In this document: piece after piece, positions 35,090 to 43,560 of the stretch
How positions within the stretch are numbered: position 1 is the first letter of the stretch
Layout: the number at the start of each line of letters is the position of its first letter
Assembly (NCBI RefSeq): GCF_022410515.1
Contig: NZ_JACSDI010000004.1
Coordinates: forward strand, 62,001 to 126,000
Length of the DNA stretch: 64,000 nt
Source: Shewanella cutis
GTDB taxonomy: Bacteria > Pseudomonadota > Gammaproteobacteria > Enterobacterales > Shewanellaceae
Reading direction: 5' to 3'
Made by a program: the position numbers and the translations under genes
Notes under the pieces: generated by a model
The model's database searches: none
The model's input: only the letters and a program-made list of their open reading frames with translations
What the model was told of the DNA's origin: nothing

Positions 35090-35380
35090 TTACTTCATTT
35101 CTTTCGCAAAGAAGGCGCTGGCCTTTTTTAGAATTTCTTTCTCCATTCGTAATTCTTTGTTTTCTTTACGTAATCGCTTTAATTCATCACGCTCAGACTC
35201 TTCTAAGGTAACACCTTGTTTCAGGGCTTCGTGTTTTTCCTTCCAGTTGTAAAGCAGGCTCGTACTAACTCCAAGAGACTTTGCCGCATCGGCAACGCTA
35301 TAACCTTGTTCTAGCACCATCAAGACAGCTTCATCTTTAAATGCTTGCGGATAACTCTTATGTGATTTCTTCAGACTCAT
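35090..35380 (-). CDS. IS3-family OrfA (helix-turn-helix protein)
   Basis: The 96-residue protein has a helix-turn-helix (about 10-48: YPQAFKDEAVLMVLEQGYSV, then AAKSLGVSTSLLYNW) and a C-terminal leucine-zipper-like coiled coil (about 58-85). This is the standard OrfA layout for end binding and dimerisation. It is complete and precedes orfB. Confidence 0.92.
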   Translation of the reverse strand: MSLKKSHKSYPQAFKDEAVLMVLEQGYSVADAAKSLGVSTSLLYNWKEKHEALKQGVTLEESERDELKRLRKENKELRMEKEILKKASAFFAKEMK

Positions 35381-35463
35381 ATAGACCTCTTAATTTATTG
35401 ACCATACTGTCTCAAAATTAAGTGTCCGATGGGATTAGACCAGAACAGTTCTTAGAAACTCTA

Positions 35464-35481
35464 CTATGTCATGGTTTGGTT
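35464..35481 (-). promoter_or_regulatory. Right-end TnsB-type site, single copy
   Basis: Read inwards from the right terminus, AACCAAACCATGACATAG occupies the same offset (positions 10-27) as the first left-end site and shares TGACATA with it. No second copy follows before the IS boundary about 41 bp in, so the right end appears truncated. Confidence 0.65.
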
Positions 35482-35490
35482 TCAGCGACA

Positions 35491-35495
35491 TAGGC
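35491..35495. repeat. Target-site duplication, right copy
   Basis: TAGGC follows the right terminus TTCAGCGACA directly and matches 24956-24960. Host sequence then resumes. Confidence 0.92.
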
Positions 35496-35516
35496 TAAAC
35501 CGATACTAAAACTAAT

Positions 35517-35553
35517 AAAAAACCTCTGCATCTTTCGATAGCAGAGGTTTTTT
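35517..35553. terminator. Bidirectional terminator
   Basis: AAAAAACCTCTGC (35517-35529) pairs perfectly with GCAGAGGTTTTTT (35541-35553) around an 11-nt loop, giving T-runs on both strands. It serves the SYLF gene (minus) and, before transposon insertion, the exported-protein gene now 10.5 kb away (plus). Confidence 0.9.
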
Positions 35554-35574
35554 ATCAAGAATAGATCAAAAAAC

Positions 35575-36156
35575 TTAGTTCCCCCTCGGCTCGAAGCTGA
35601 AGGATTGTCCCGCCAGTGCGGCCTCAAACATCAACCCGCCTTTCGCTACCGTGAAGACCGCCATGCCATTGATATAGGCTGCGGTGGCCGATTGATTGCC
35701 ACCTGCTTGACCTGCCCCCGCGGAATTCCCTGTGGTACCTGCTTTGGCATTGGCGCCCATATTAATGGCAACGGCTGAAGCTTGGGCATCGAATTCAAAG
35801 CTGCCACTGGTAAACTCATTGTAGGATTTGGCATCCTTAAAGAAGATAATCTCGCTATAGGCTTGTCCACCTAATTGGAATCCAATGGAGAGCTGGGTCA
35901 GGCTGGAGTCTCCCATATATTGACCAGCTTGAAAGACCCGACCTTTTCCGTAGGCTGCACCAATTCCAATCCCGCCCTTGCCAACCGTGGGGAAGATGGC
36001 ATAACCATAGGCGGTATCAAAAAACTTGCGGGTTTCCTTGGCTTGGTGAAAGTTCTTTAAAGCCTCAGTGTAACTGTCATCCGCTTGTACAACAGGCGTC
36101 ATCAAGCTGGCAATCAAGCAGGTTGATGCGGCAATAAGGGATAAAAATGATTTCAT
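35575..36156 (-). CDS. Exported SYLF-domain (YSC84-like) protein
   Basis: The 193-residue protein has a signal peptide (about 1-25, ending VVQA) and the SYLF domain over the rest: FFDTAYGYAIFPTVGKGGIG, then GAAYGKGRVFQAG, and a C-terminal KGGLMFEAALAGQSF. SYLF domains bind lipids, mainly phosphoinositides in eukaryotes. The bacterial periplasmic role is not established. It is a single gene on the minus strand ending in the bidirectional terminator. Confidence 0.88.
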   Translation of the reverse strand: MKSFLSLIAASTCLIASLMTPVVQADDSYTEALKNFHQAKETRKFFDTAYGYAIFPTVGKGGIGIGAAYGKGRVFQAGQYMGDSSLTQLSIGFQLGGQAYSEIIFFKDAKSYNEFTSGSFEFDAQASAVAINMGANAKAGTTGNSAGAGQAGGNQSATAAYINGMAVFTVAKGGLMFEAALAGQSFSFEPRGN

Positions 36157-36294
36157 GGCGTTCCTTCCTTAATTTCTCGTTCTATCAGACTACCCTGTGT
36201 TGCCACAAATGACAGCCTAAAGCTGCGTTAATGTCAGCTCAGATTCAGTTTATTCAGCGACATATGCTGCTTGTTTTGATAACGCGGTGGCGAT

Positions 36295-37227
36295 TTAGTT
36301 CTTAATCTCTGGAGGGGGATTGGTTATTTTATCTGAACTATCGTTCGATTCCTGCTGTACTTTTTGAATAAACTCAAACTCTTCTGGCGTTAGTATTACC
36401 GAGGACTGAATTTCAGCCTTAGGCTGTGGGGCTGATAAATGCCCTTTTAAATAGGCAGTGTGAGTGATCTGCTTAAGGCCGTAGGCAGCAAGCAGGTAAA
36501 AGCTTAATAGTAAGCTTAAGCGCGGTATGGCATGGGATAGGGGTAAAACGTAATCCCCTGAGTAAAAAGGTAATACCACCAGAAATACGCGTAGTAGCCA
36601 GTTAAGTAACATGGCAAGAGTGAGGCCAAATAACCAGCGAAAGCGGATGACTCTTAAGGTGTCCTGTAGTGCATTACTGACTAGCTGTTGATGTAATTTA
36701 TGCTGTTTAAGCAGTAGCCAGAGAGCTGCAAAGTAGGCTGCTGTTTGGATGCATAACAGTAACGGTAGGATTAAACTCCAGTGGCTGAGGTCGATATCCT
36801 GCCGATAATTAAAGAATTCTGTCTGAAATTTAACGGCATTTTTATGTAACTCTAACCGTAAAATGATATCCAGCACTGCGAGCAATAACGTGATGATAGC
36901 TGGCCAATAATGCCATGAAAACCCAATATTTCCAGTGTGTCGCTCTAAGCTGCGTTTGCAGTAGAGATAGAGTAATGGCATGAGTAAAAAATAAATTGGG
37001 GTGATCAGCTTAAATATCACATGAATAGGAATAGGCGTGTTTTCGTGGTTGAGCATGCCTGTCAGAAAATAAAAGGCGACGAGACTGAGAAAACCTGCCA
37101 GCAGCTTTTGATTACTGCCCGAATGATAGAAGTAGCGAATATAAATAGCTAACGCGAGGCAATGTAAGCCACCAAATAGGGATAACCACCAATAGGCTTG
37201 AGCAAAAAACGTATCAAATTGGTTCAT
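36295..37227 (-). CDS. Seven-helix membrane protein resembling an AraC-type sensor without its DNA-binding domain
   Basis: The 310-residue protein has about seven membrane segments (starting near residues 10, 40, 65, 105, 150, 195 and 230) and a short cytoplasmic tail (about 255-310). This membrane region resembles the N-terminal part of membrane-bound AraC regulators. The expected C-terminal double helix-turn-helix is absent: the gene ends after a short, charged, probably disordered tail. No frameshifted helix-turn-helix is seen downstream. It may be a natural sensor-only variant or an unrelated membrane protein. Confidence 0.55.
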   Translation of the reverse strand: MNQFDTFFAQAYWWLSLFGGLHCLALAIYIRYFYHSGSNQKLLAGFLSLVAFYFLTGMLNHENTPIPIHVIFKLITPIYFLLMPLLYLYCKRSLERHTGNIGFSWHYWPAIITLLLAVLDIILRLELHKNAVKFQTEFFNYRQDIDLSHWSLILPLLLCIQTAAYFAALWLLLKQHKLHQQLVSNALQDTLRVIRFRWLFGLTLAMLLNWLLRVFLVVLPFYSGDYVLPLSHAIPRLSLLLSFYLLAAYGLKQITHTAYLKGHLSAPQPKAEIQSSVILTPEEFEFIQKVQQESNDSSDKITNPPPEIKN

Positions 37228-37281
37228 TTTGTCACCTCGACGTTCTGTTATAGCAGGGAAATTTGAGGCGAAAAAGTGTTC

Positions 37282-37683
37282 CTAGGTATTTTTCTGTGAA
37301 ATGGCGATGCGGTGATGACGATTTGAGGCCGCTTCGGGCACTGATGTTGGCACAGGATGGCGTTCTGCCAATAAGTGTTTGATTGCACGAATAGGATGCG
37401 GTAACAGCATTCTCGGGCCAGCAAAAATCATGATCTGCTTTACCTGCGCTTTTTGTGCGGGTTTGTAACAGTGCACTGGGCACTTATTGCAGGTAGGTTT
37501 CTCTTGTCCGTAGGGGCAGCGGTCGAGACGAACGGCTGCATAGTCTAATAGCGCAACACAATCGGTGCACAGACCTGATTCCGTTTGTTTTTGGTGTTTG
37601 GCCTGACAATAAATTTTAGCCATCGCGCTAATGGTTTGATGCTCGTAGCGCAGTTTACCTGTGAGTAGGGCCGCTGAATTCAT
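37282..37683 (-). CDS. ygbA: YgbA-like nitrous oxide-stimulated promoter family protein
   Basis: The 133-residue protein has the conserved cysteines of the family: CTDC near residues 39-42, CPYG at 57, and CNKCPVHCY at about 65-73, then GPRMLLPHPI near 90-100. E. coli YgbA is induced by nitric oxide through NsrR and helps recovery from nitrosative stress. The cysteine set suggests a metal or cluster site. I did not find a convincing NsrR operator upstream. It lies 104 bp beyond the DsrE-type gene on the same strand. Confidence 0.8.
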   Translation of the reverse strand: MNSAALLTGKLRYEHQTISAMAKIYCQAKHQKQTESGLCTDCVALLDYAAVRLDRCPYGQEKPTCNKCPVHCYKPAQKAQVKQIMIFAGPRMLLPHPIRAIKHLLAERHPVPTSVPEAASNRHHRIAISQKNT

Positions 37684-37787
37684 GGGAATACCTTAGTCTG
37701 TGACTCGGATAATCCCATCATAAGCAGTGGCGCAGGCTTGTTCAAAACGTAAGTATCAATTTATGAAGGTGCGCACAAAATAAGACT

Positions 37788-38147
37788 TTAAATATGCATC
37801 ACCTTATCAGCATCAAGTGTCCAGCGGGTAAGATCCTGCAACGTACCAATTTGAGTGCCTTCAATAAGCATTTCGCTACTGACGCCCCTTGCTTGAGCGC
37901 AGGTTTTACACAGTAAAACAGGGACTTGTTGGGCGCTTAGGATCTCAAACATTTGTTGCAAGTTATAGCTTAGATCGGGAGTTGTCTGATGTTTAAGTGC
38001 ACCAAATACGGCATCAGACATTAAAAATATTTTGAGATCAACATCTTGGTCAGTTTGATCCTTGAGTGCTAAGGCAATACGTAGGCTGTTAAACAGTTTC
38101 TCTGTGCCGTAGGGGCTGGCGTGGGCAACAATAAGAATTTTTTGCAT
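37788..38147 (-). CDS. DsrE-family (YchN-like) protein
   Basis: The 119-residue protein has the DsrE fold pattern: an initial beta strand ILIVAHASPYGTEK, an acidic middle strand VDLKIFLMSDAVFGAL, and the cysteine-containing loop LLCKTCAQARG (Cys about 79 and 82). Members handle sulfane sulfur (TusBCD/DsrEF) or are uncharacterised (YchN). No tus or dsr partners are nearby, so a YchN-type stand-alone role is likelier. Confidence 0.8.
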   Translation of the reverse strand: MQKILIVAHASPYGTEKLFNSLRIALALKDQTDQDVDLKIFLMSDAVFGALKHQTTPDLSYNLQQMFEILSAQQVPVLLCKTCAQARGVSSEMLIEGTQIGTLQDLTRWTLDADKVMHI

Positions 38148-38397
38148 TAGGCTTTCCTTAATTTCTGCAAACAGTCATAAGCCTAACAGTCTAGCCGAAT
38201 TGGTCATATAGATTTGCGTACAAGATCGGATAAAACGGCATAAATACTTGATTTATTCAGACACAATGGACTTTAATAGCGATCAATCTCTGCTTAATTT
38301 TTGGACAAAACCTCTTGCCAACCATAGATAGCTCCCCGGTGTGGCAAGCCAACAGAAATAGCTTCAGACGGGAAGCTGCCATAAAAGGTGAAGAAGA

Positions 38398-39321
38398 ATG
38401 AAGGTCATTGTCGTTTTTATACTGATCGCAATCGGAGTGTTTTTATTTGTTCGTGCCCAGCGTTTAGCGAGGGAAGAACAAGCGGCAATGATGGCGAAAA
38501 AATCCGCCGAGAACGCCGTGGATATGACCACTTCGCCACAAGCAATCGAACCTAAGCAAGGCGTTGACATCCCTTCTAAAACAGATACCTCAATTGATAC
38601 TAAATCCCATGAAGCCGAGCTGATGCCAAGGCAAGCCGAAACCAAGCTTGGGCGTGTCGAGATGGCTGAAGATATTATCGATGTGGATGTTCCCGCCGAA
38701 ACAAATGAACAAAGCGTGATCATCTTAGCCGGTGCCAGCAAAGAAACGCTGAAAGCTGACGAGGTTACAACACCTGTATCCATGCAGGCTGATATCCTAG
38801 CGCCAAGTGCGGCAGTGGTAAAACTAGAATCGGCTGCATCATCAGCTAAAGTCGAGGTGAATCGCAGTAGTCTTGCTGATGGGGAAAAGCAAGATTCAGC
38901 GAAAAGTGTTCCGCAGCTTGTGACGCCTGGCCCATGGGCGAATGTAACACTTCAGCGTGCGGTAGAAGAATACCAAGGTGCAGAGACGGAATTGACGCGC
39001 TATAACGCCCTACTGAATGTCATCGCAGAGTGTTACAAGCAGCGAAAATCAACCGAATATGTACAGTATGGGGCAGCACTTGCTACGCTTTTCCTCGAAT
39101 TATTCCACAGGGCGAGCGCCACAAAACCTAAAGAGACTGAGCTTAAAACAACAGGATTTTTGCAGTTAGCAACACTGCTAAATGATACGCAAGCCTTTGA
39201 TCAAGCAATTGAACTCTGTAAGGAAGCTATTGCGCTTGGATTAACCGATGGCACAGTTACTGGGTTCGAAGGCCGTATTAGTCGCATTGAGAAGGCGCAG
39301 GCAAAGGCTGAAACGGCGTAA
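38398..39321 (+). CDS. Membrane-anchored protein of unknown function with TPR-like C-terminus
   Basis: The 307-residue protein has one N-terminal membrane helix (about 3-20: VIVVFILIAIGVFLFV), a long disordered charged region (about 25-180) rich in Ala, Glu, Lys and Ser, and a helical C-terminal domain (about 185-300) with two or three TPR-like helix pairs. It should sit at the inner membrane. No family is recognised. It is preceded by a 250-bp gap and is monocistronic. Confidence 0.65.
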   Translation: MKVIVVFILIAIGVFLFVRAQRLAREEQAAMMAKKSAENAVDMTTSPQAIEPKQGVDIPSKTDTSIDTKSHEAELMPRQAETKLGRVEMAEDIIDVDVPAETNEQSVIILAGASKETLKADEVTTPVSMQADILAPSAAVVKLESAASSAKVEVNRSSLADGEKQDSAKSVPQLVTPGPWANVTLQRAVEEYQGAETELTRYNALLNVIAECYKQRKSTEYVQYGAALATLFLELFHRASATKPKETELKTTGFLQLATLLNDTQAFDQAIELCKEAIALGLTDGTVTGFEGRISRIEKAQAKAETA

Positions 39322-39417
39322 TGGTGAGAGTGTGACTTGCAATGTTGCCGTGGCTTAAGGTTAAAGAGCCTGGCAAAAATCTGTTAATTTAAGTGCCTCA
39401 AAAGTTCATAACCTAAA

Positions 39418-39435
39418 AGCGGTTATTTAACCGCT
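39418..39435. repeat. 8-bp inverted repeat after the TPR-like gene
   Basis: AGCGGTTA (39418-39425) pairs with TAACCGCT (39428-39435) with almost no loop, so some inner pairs would open. It may be part of a terminator region with the following hairpin. Confidence 0.4.
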
Positions 39436-39470
39436 AAAAGCCGTGTAGAATTCACCGACTTAATGCGCAA

Positions 39471-39497
39471 AAGGCGAACTAAGGTTCGCTTTTTTTA
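39471..39497 (+). terminator. Rho-independent terminator
   Basis: GCGAAC (39474-39479) pairs with GTTCGC (39484-39489) around a 4-nt loop and is followed by eight T residues. It ends the upstream transcript just before the lipoprotein gene. Confidence 0.75.
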
Positions 39498-39503
39498 TGG
39501 GCT

Positions 39504-39872
39504 ATGTTTATGAATGTTATCGCTCAATACTGTTATCGCGCCATAAAGGTCAGATGTTCCTTGGCCATGTTGGTTATCTGTCTCACCCTTGGCTTAAGTG
39601 GTTGCACTAAAACGCCCGAGTGGACGTTATTCTATTACCCAGAACTGAGCGTGCTGCCAGATGCACCATTACAACCTGATACCATTAATGGCTATTACGA
39701 CACGCTAGAACAGTGTCAGCGTAAAGCCCATGGCCTACAACGTTTGACTCGCTCCGGCATTAGTGGCTTTAATTCCGACGTTAATCCAAGTGGCACCGGC
39801 GTTTACCAATGTGGCCAGCAGTGCGAGTTAAACGACCAGTCAGTGCTGGTATGTAAGCAACTTACTCAATAG
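39504..39872 (+). CDS. Small lipoprotein of unknown function
   Basis: The 122-residue protein has a lipoprotein signal ending in the lipobox LSGC (Cys about residue 34). The mature part of about 88 residues holds four further cysteines that could form disulfides. It lies 21 bp before selO and may share its transcript. A second ATG at 39510 is possible. No known family is recognised. Confidence 0.65.
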   Translation: MFMNVIAQYCYRAIKVRCSLAMLVICLTLGLSGCTKTPEWTLFYYPELSVLPDAPLQPDTINGYYDTLEQCQRKAHGLQRLTRSGISGFNSDVNPSGTGVYQCGQQCELNDQSVLVCKQLTQ

Positions 39873-39893
39873 GGCGCCATAGGGAAATCACCG

Positions 39894-41348
39894 ATGAAGT
39901 TCAAACAGGATTTTTTCACCCAATTGCCTGAGTTTTATTCCCAAGTTTATCCGCAGGGGATAAGCAATCCCCATTGGCTTGCTTGGAGTCACGATGCTGC
40001 GGCGTTAATTGGCTTACATGAGCCGACAGATGAGCTATTACTGGGCTTATCGGGTAACGCTGCCGTTGAGGGCGCAACTTATTATGCGCAGGTATACAGT
40101 GGGCATCAGTTTGGTGGTTACACTCCTCGATTAGGTGATGGCCGCTCAATTATCCTCGGTGAAGCGATTGGCCCTAATGGTGCGTGGGATGTGGCGCTTA
40201 AAGGCGGCGGTCCGACGCCTTATTCTCGCCATGGTGATGGTCGGGCTGTCATGCGCTCAGCGGTGCGTGAATTTTTGGTCTCCGAAGCGCTGTATCATTT
40301 AGGTGTGCCTACAACCCGTGCCTTGGCGGTGATTGGCTCTGATATGCCCGTTTGGCGCGAGAGCCAAGAAACCGCTGCCATTACCGTACGTTTGGCCCGT
40401 AGTCATATCCGTTTCGGTCATTTCGAATTTTTCAGCCATAGCGAGCGTGGCCAAGCTGATAAGCTGACGCAGTTACTCAATTTTACCATTCGCCAACACT
40501 ATCCCCATTTAAGCTGCGATCCTGCGGGTTATAAAGCCTGGTTTTTACAAGTGGTGCAAGATACCGCCAAGATGATCGCCCATTGGCAGGCAATCGGTTT
40601 TGCCCATGGGGTAATGAACACCGATAATATGTCGATTCTTGGGGATAGCTTCGATTTTGGCCCCTTTGCCTTTCTTGATACCTTCCAAGAAGACTTTATT
40701 TGTAATCATTCAGACCCCGATGGACGTTACGCCTTTGGCCAGCAACCTGGTATTGGTCTGTGGAATTTGCAACGTTTAGCGCAGGCGTTGACACCTGTGA
40801 TTGCCTCCGATGATTTAATCGCTGCCCTGAATCAATATCAGCACGCCTTAGTGCAGCATTATTTGGCGCTGATGCGCGCTAAGTTGGGATTAGTGCAGCA
40901 AGCTGATTCAAGTGCAGAGCAGGATCAGCAGGACTTAGAACTCATTGGCCGCTTTACCGTGTTGATGGAGAAAAATCAGCTGGATTACAGCCATACTTGG
41001 CGTCGCTTTGGTCAGCTTGATCCCAGTAGTTTACACTCGAGCCTGCGGGATGATTTTATCGATCTCAACGAGTTTGATGCTTGGTATCAGGTGTATCAGG
41101 CGCGGCTTGGAAAGGTTGCCGATGTCGAGGCATGGCAACAGCAGTGTAATAGAGTCAATCCCAAGTATATCTTGCGTAACTATTTGGCCCAAGAGGCAAT
41201 TATCGCGGTCGAGGAGGGCAATTTGGCGCCGCTACAGCGTTTACATCAAGTATTGCGCCAGCCTTTTACCGAGCAAATTGAGCATGAAAATCTGGCCAAG
41301 CGTCCACCTGATTGGGGGCAAGGGCTGATCATGTCGTGCAGTAGTTGA
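39894..41348 (+). CDS. selO: Protein adenylyltransferase SelO (YdiU)
   Basis: The 484-residue pseudokinase family member AMPylates Ser/Thr/Tyr of proteins in redox metabolism. The family motifs [18 protein letters not shown] (about 61-80), [20 protein letters not shown] (about 102-121) and [13 protein letters not shown] with DFGPFAFLD (about 237-262) are all present. The C-terminus ends SCSS, where eukaryotic SelO has selenocysteine; here it is cysteine. The length is typical. Its stop overlaps the region of the small DUF3630 gene. Confidence 0.95.
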   Translation: MKFKQDFFTQLPEFYSQVYPQGISNPHWLAWSHDAAALIGLHEPTDELLLGLSGNAAVEGATYYAQVYSGHQFGGYTPRLGDGRSIILGEAIGPNGAWDVALKGGGPTPYSRHGDGRAVMRSAVREFLVSEALYHLGVPTTRALAVIGSDMPVWRESQETAAITVRLARSHIRFGHFEFFSHSERGQADKLTQLLNFTIRQHYPHLSCDPAGYKAWFLQVVQDTAKMIAHWQAIGFAHGVMNTDNMSILGDSFDFGPFAFLDTFQEDFICNHSDPDGRYAFGQQPGIGLWNLQRLAQALTPVIASDDLIAALNQYQHALVQHYLALMRAKLGLVQQADSSAEQDQQDLELIGRFTVLMEKNQLDYSHTWRRFGQLDPSSLHSSLRDDFIDLNEFDAWYQVYQARLGKVADVEAWQQQCNRVNPKYILRNYLAQEAIIAVEEGNLAPLQRLHQVLRQPFTEQIEHENLAKRPPDWGQGLIMSCSS

Positions 41349-41359
41349 TGGAAGTCACA

Positions 41360-41653
41360 ATGAAATTAAACGCCATTCAGTTAGATAGTGCCGCCTTAAG
41401 CTTAAGTGTGAGCGGTGATATCGACTTTGATCATTTCGAAGTCTTTGCCGAGCCGTTAGCACGCGCATTAGATTGCCGTGTGCGCGAGCGTCAATGGGGA
41501 GCCGATCGTCATCAATGGTTATTGGAGTTTGAAGGTACACCGCTTTGGCTTAACTATGAGTTTTACGGCAATATCTGTTGGCTGAGTGTGGAGCGTGAGG
41601 CCGATGTTGAGGTGCTAGAATACTTAGCCACACTGCTAACATCCCACCTATGA
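41360..41653 (+). CDS. DUF3630-like protein
   Basis: The 97-residue acidic protein matches a small family I associate with Shewanella and relatives (DUF3630). It has no signal or membrane segment and is rich in Trp. ATG 41360 is chosen because GGAAG lies 5 nt upstream; an in-frame ATG at 41348 overlaps selO's stop. It lies between selO and srkA. Function unknown. Confidence 0.65.
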   Translation: MKLNAIQLDSAALSLSVSGDIDFDHFEVFAEPLARALDCRVRERQWGADRHQWLLEFEGTPLWLNYEFYGNICWLSVEREADVEVLEYLATLLTSHL

Positions 41654-41693
41654 GTGTTCTGAAAGCACTATTTTATGTTTATGAGAGAGCCCA

Positions 41694-42731
41694 ATGAGCC
41701 AAGAGAAGTTAGACCTACGAAAGAGTGCCGCGGATGATACTCATTCGGGCGTAGCCTTTGACTTTCAAGCCTTAACGCCGGATTTGATTTTAGATGCGAT
41801 CGAAAGTCTTGGGGTTTATCCAGAAACTGGCTTATTAGCACTCAACAGCTACGAAAACCGCGTGTATCAATTTCGTAGCGATGAAGGGCAACGCTATGTG
41901 GTGAAGTTTTATCGCCCCGATCGTTGGAGCGATGCGCAAATTCAGGAAGAACATGATTTTGCGCTCGCCCTCGCCGAGCAGGAAATTCCCATGGCAGTGC
42001 CAGCCTCAGTGCAAGGGCAAACCTTGCAGCATTTCCAAGGTTTTCGGTTTGCACTGTTTCCTTCCATCGGTGGTCGAGCCTTTGAAGTGGATAATTTAGA
42101 GCAGCTGGAATTTGTTGGCCGTTTTATCGGTCGTATACATCAGTATGGCGCGCAGTCAGTTTTTAATGCCCGTGAGCCACTCAATCCGCAAATCTTAGGT
42201 GATGAGCCATTGGCGTGGTTGAAGCAATCAGGATTAGTGCCAACTTCACTGCGAGTGGCTTTTTTCACTGTGGTTGAACAAGTATTGGCGAAGGTTAATA
42301 CCCTTTGGGCGCAGCAACGCTTCAAGCCGATTCGCTTGCATGGCGATTTACATCCCGGGAATATTTTGTGGACACCCGATGGCCCAGGCTTTGTGGATTT
42401 AGATGATGCGCGTATGGGGCCGGCCATTCAAGATTTATGGATGATGCTGACAGGGGATCGGGCGCAGCAGCAACTGCAACTGGAAATCTTACTCGAAGCC
42501 TATGAGGAGTTTTGTGAATTCGATACGCGGCAATTGGCGCTGATTGAACCTCTGCGGGCGTTACGTATGGTGCACTATAACGCTTGGATTGGTAGACGTT
42601 GGCAAGATCCGGCTTTCCCTATGCATTTCCCATGGTTTGGGGATGAAAAGTATTGGGAGCAGCAGATTTTGGCATTTAAGGAGCAACTGGCGGCGCTTGA
42701 TGAACCACCGCTCAGCTTGATCCCTTATTAG
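41694..42731 (+). CDS. srkA: Stress response kinase SrkA (YihE)
   Basis: The 345-residue Ser/Thr kinase has the aminoglycoside-phosphotransferase/RdoA fold: ENRVYQF and YVVKFYRPDRW in the N-lobe (Lys about 73), LHGDLHPGNILW (catalytic loop, about 215-226) and FVDLDDARMGP (metal-binding Asp, about 232-242). In E. coli, SrkA counters the MazEF cell-death pathway and sits upstream of dsbA. The same srkA-dsbA order holds here, with a 126-bp gap. Confidence 0.93.
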   Translation: MSQEKLDLRKSAADDTHSGVAFDFQALTPDLILDAIESLGVYPETGLLALNSYENRVYQFRSDEGQRYVVKFYRPDRWSDAQIQEEHDFALALAEQEIPMAVPASVQGQTLQHFQGFRFALFPSIGGRAFEVDNLEQLEFVGRFIGRIHQYGAQSVFNAREPLNPQILGDEPLAWLKQSGLVPTSLRVAFFTVVEQVLAKVNTLWAQQRFKPIRLHGDLHPGNILWTPDGPGFVDLDDARMGPAIQDLWMMLTGDRAQQQLQLEILLEAYEEFCEFDTRQLALIEPLRALRMVHYNAWIGRRWQDPAFPMHFPWFGDEKYWEQQILAFKEQLAALDEPPLSLIPY

Positions 42732-42857
42732 ATGTGTAACTGGCGCGGATTAAGTGGTTCAATTGTTTGGCAGATTGAACTCTTCGCTTGAGTTACACTC
42801 AAAAACAGAAATATATTAGGCTCCAGCTATTTTAGATAATTGATTTAAGGAAAATTC

Positions 42858-43466
42858 ATGAAAAAAGCATTACTTATGGCGGCAGCGCTGTTATTGGCTC
42901 CATTAACGGTTTCAGCAGCAGAGTACAAAGAAGGCGTACATTACACCGTGATTAACGATGGTCCTGCGACCGCTAAGCCAGAAATCACCGAGTTTTTCTC
43001 TTTCTATTGTCCACATTGCTATACCTTTTCTAAAACCGTAGTGCCTAAAATTTTGGCTGAGAAGCCTGCGGGTGTGGAATTTAACCAAGCTCACGTTGAT
43101 TTTATTGGTAAAGAAATGGGCGTAGAAATGTCACGCGCTTTTGCGGTTGCTCACCAACTCAATGTGGATGAAAAAATCGATGCCGCTTTATTTACTGCCA
43201 TCCATGATAAGAAACAACACTTCACCAGCCGTGATGATGTTCGAGCTTTGTTTGTCGCAAATGGTGTTGATGGTAAAACCTTTGATGCCGCTGCAGATTC
43301 ATTTATGGTCAAAGCCCAAATGTCGAAAATGAAGCGCGATACCGAGAACGCTAAACTGACAGGCGTACCCGCTCTGGTTGTTAATGGCAAATACCGTGTC
43401 GAAACGGGTGCGATTAAGTCCTATGACGAGCTATTAGACATTGCTTACTACTTAGCAAGAAAGTAA
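42858..43466 (+). CDS. dsbA: Thiol:disulfide interchange protein DsbA
   Basis: The 202-residue periplasmic oxidase has a signal peptide (about 1-20, ending VSA), the active site FYCPHCYTF (Cys 51 and Cys 54) and the cis-proline loop TGVPALVVNG near residue 172. It introduces disulfides into exported proteins and is reoxidised by DsbB. AAGGAAAA precedes ATG 42858. It ends in a clear terminator. Confidence 0.95.
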   Translation: MKKALLMAAALLLAPLTVSAAEYKEGVHYTVINDGPATAKPEITEFFSFYCPHCYTFSKTVVPKILAEKPAGVEFNQAHVDFIGKEMGVEMSRAFAVAHQLNVDEKIDAALFTAIHDKKQHFTSRDDVRALFVANGVDGKTFDAAADSFMVKAQMSKMKRDTENAKLTGVPALVVNGKYRVETGAIKSYDELLDIAYYLARK

Positions 43467-43532
43467 TTATCACCGGATTGCAGTGATTTAGTCATCTATT
43501 TGCAATCTAACTGATTGATAATATTTAGTAAT

Positions 43533-43560
43533 AAAAAAGGAGCCTAGTGCTCCTTTTTTA
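43533..43560 (+). terminator. dsbA terminator
   Basis: AAAAAAGGAGC (43533-43543) pairs with GCTCCTTTTTT (43549-43559) around a 5-nt loop. T-runs occur on both strands. Confidence 0.9.

Larger units (their letters stand above)
34213..35447 (-). mobile_element. IS3-family insertion sequence
   Basis: About 1,235 bp carry orfA and orfB on the minus strand. Imperfect terminal repeats are TGTACTGGTCAACTCAAACT at the left and, reversed, TGTTCTGGTCTAATCCCATC at the right; both lead to GGACACTT. I could not find a matching 3-5 bp duplication at the two junctions (left flank GTTAC, right flank GTTCT), consistent with loss of adjacent DNA. It lies between the helicase fragment and the transposon right end. 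Confidence 0.88.
24961..35490. mobile_element. Tn7-like transposon encoding TnsABC, without a recognisable TniQ/TnsD
   Basis: The 10,530-bp element is bounded by inverted TGTCGCTGAA termini (24961-24970 and, reversed, 35481-35490) and flanked by perfect direct repeats TAGGC. It encodes TnsA, TnsB and TnsC in an overlapping operon 202 bp from the left end. A convergent SF2 helicase/wHTH pair, a divergent XRE gene, a 489-residue protein and a truncated SF1 helicase follow. An IS3-family element sits 41 bp from the right end. 5-bp duplications and TnsB-type repeats at the ends are Tn7 hallmarks. No CRISPR array, TnsE or TniQ zinc-finger protein is visible. Confidence 0.93.

Noticed and set aside
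24961..35490. A CRISPR array or Cascade genes in the transposon
   Set aside because: No regularly spaced repeats or cas-like genes are visible; the only repeats are end sites and hairpins.
37684..37800. A possible NsrR operator upstream of the ygbA-like gene
   Set aside because: The best match (GATGCATATTTAAAG) lies over the DsrE-type gene's last codons and has only one good half-site.
39418..39435. A riboswitch upstream of the lipoprotein gene
   Set aside because: Only two short hairpins, one a plain terminator; no conserved riboswitch core is recognised.
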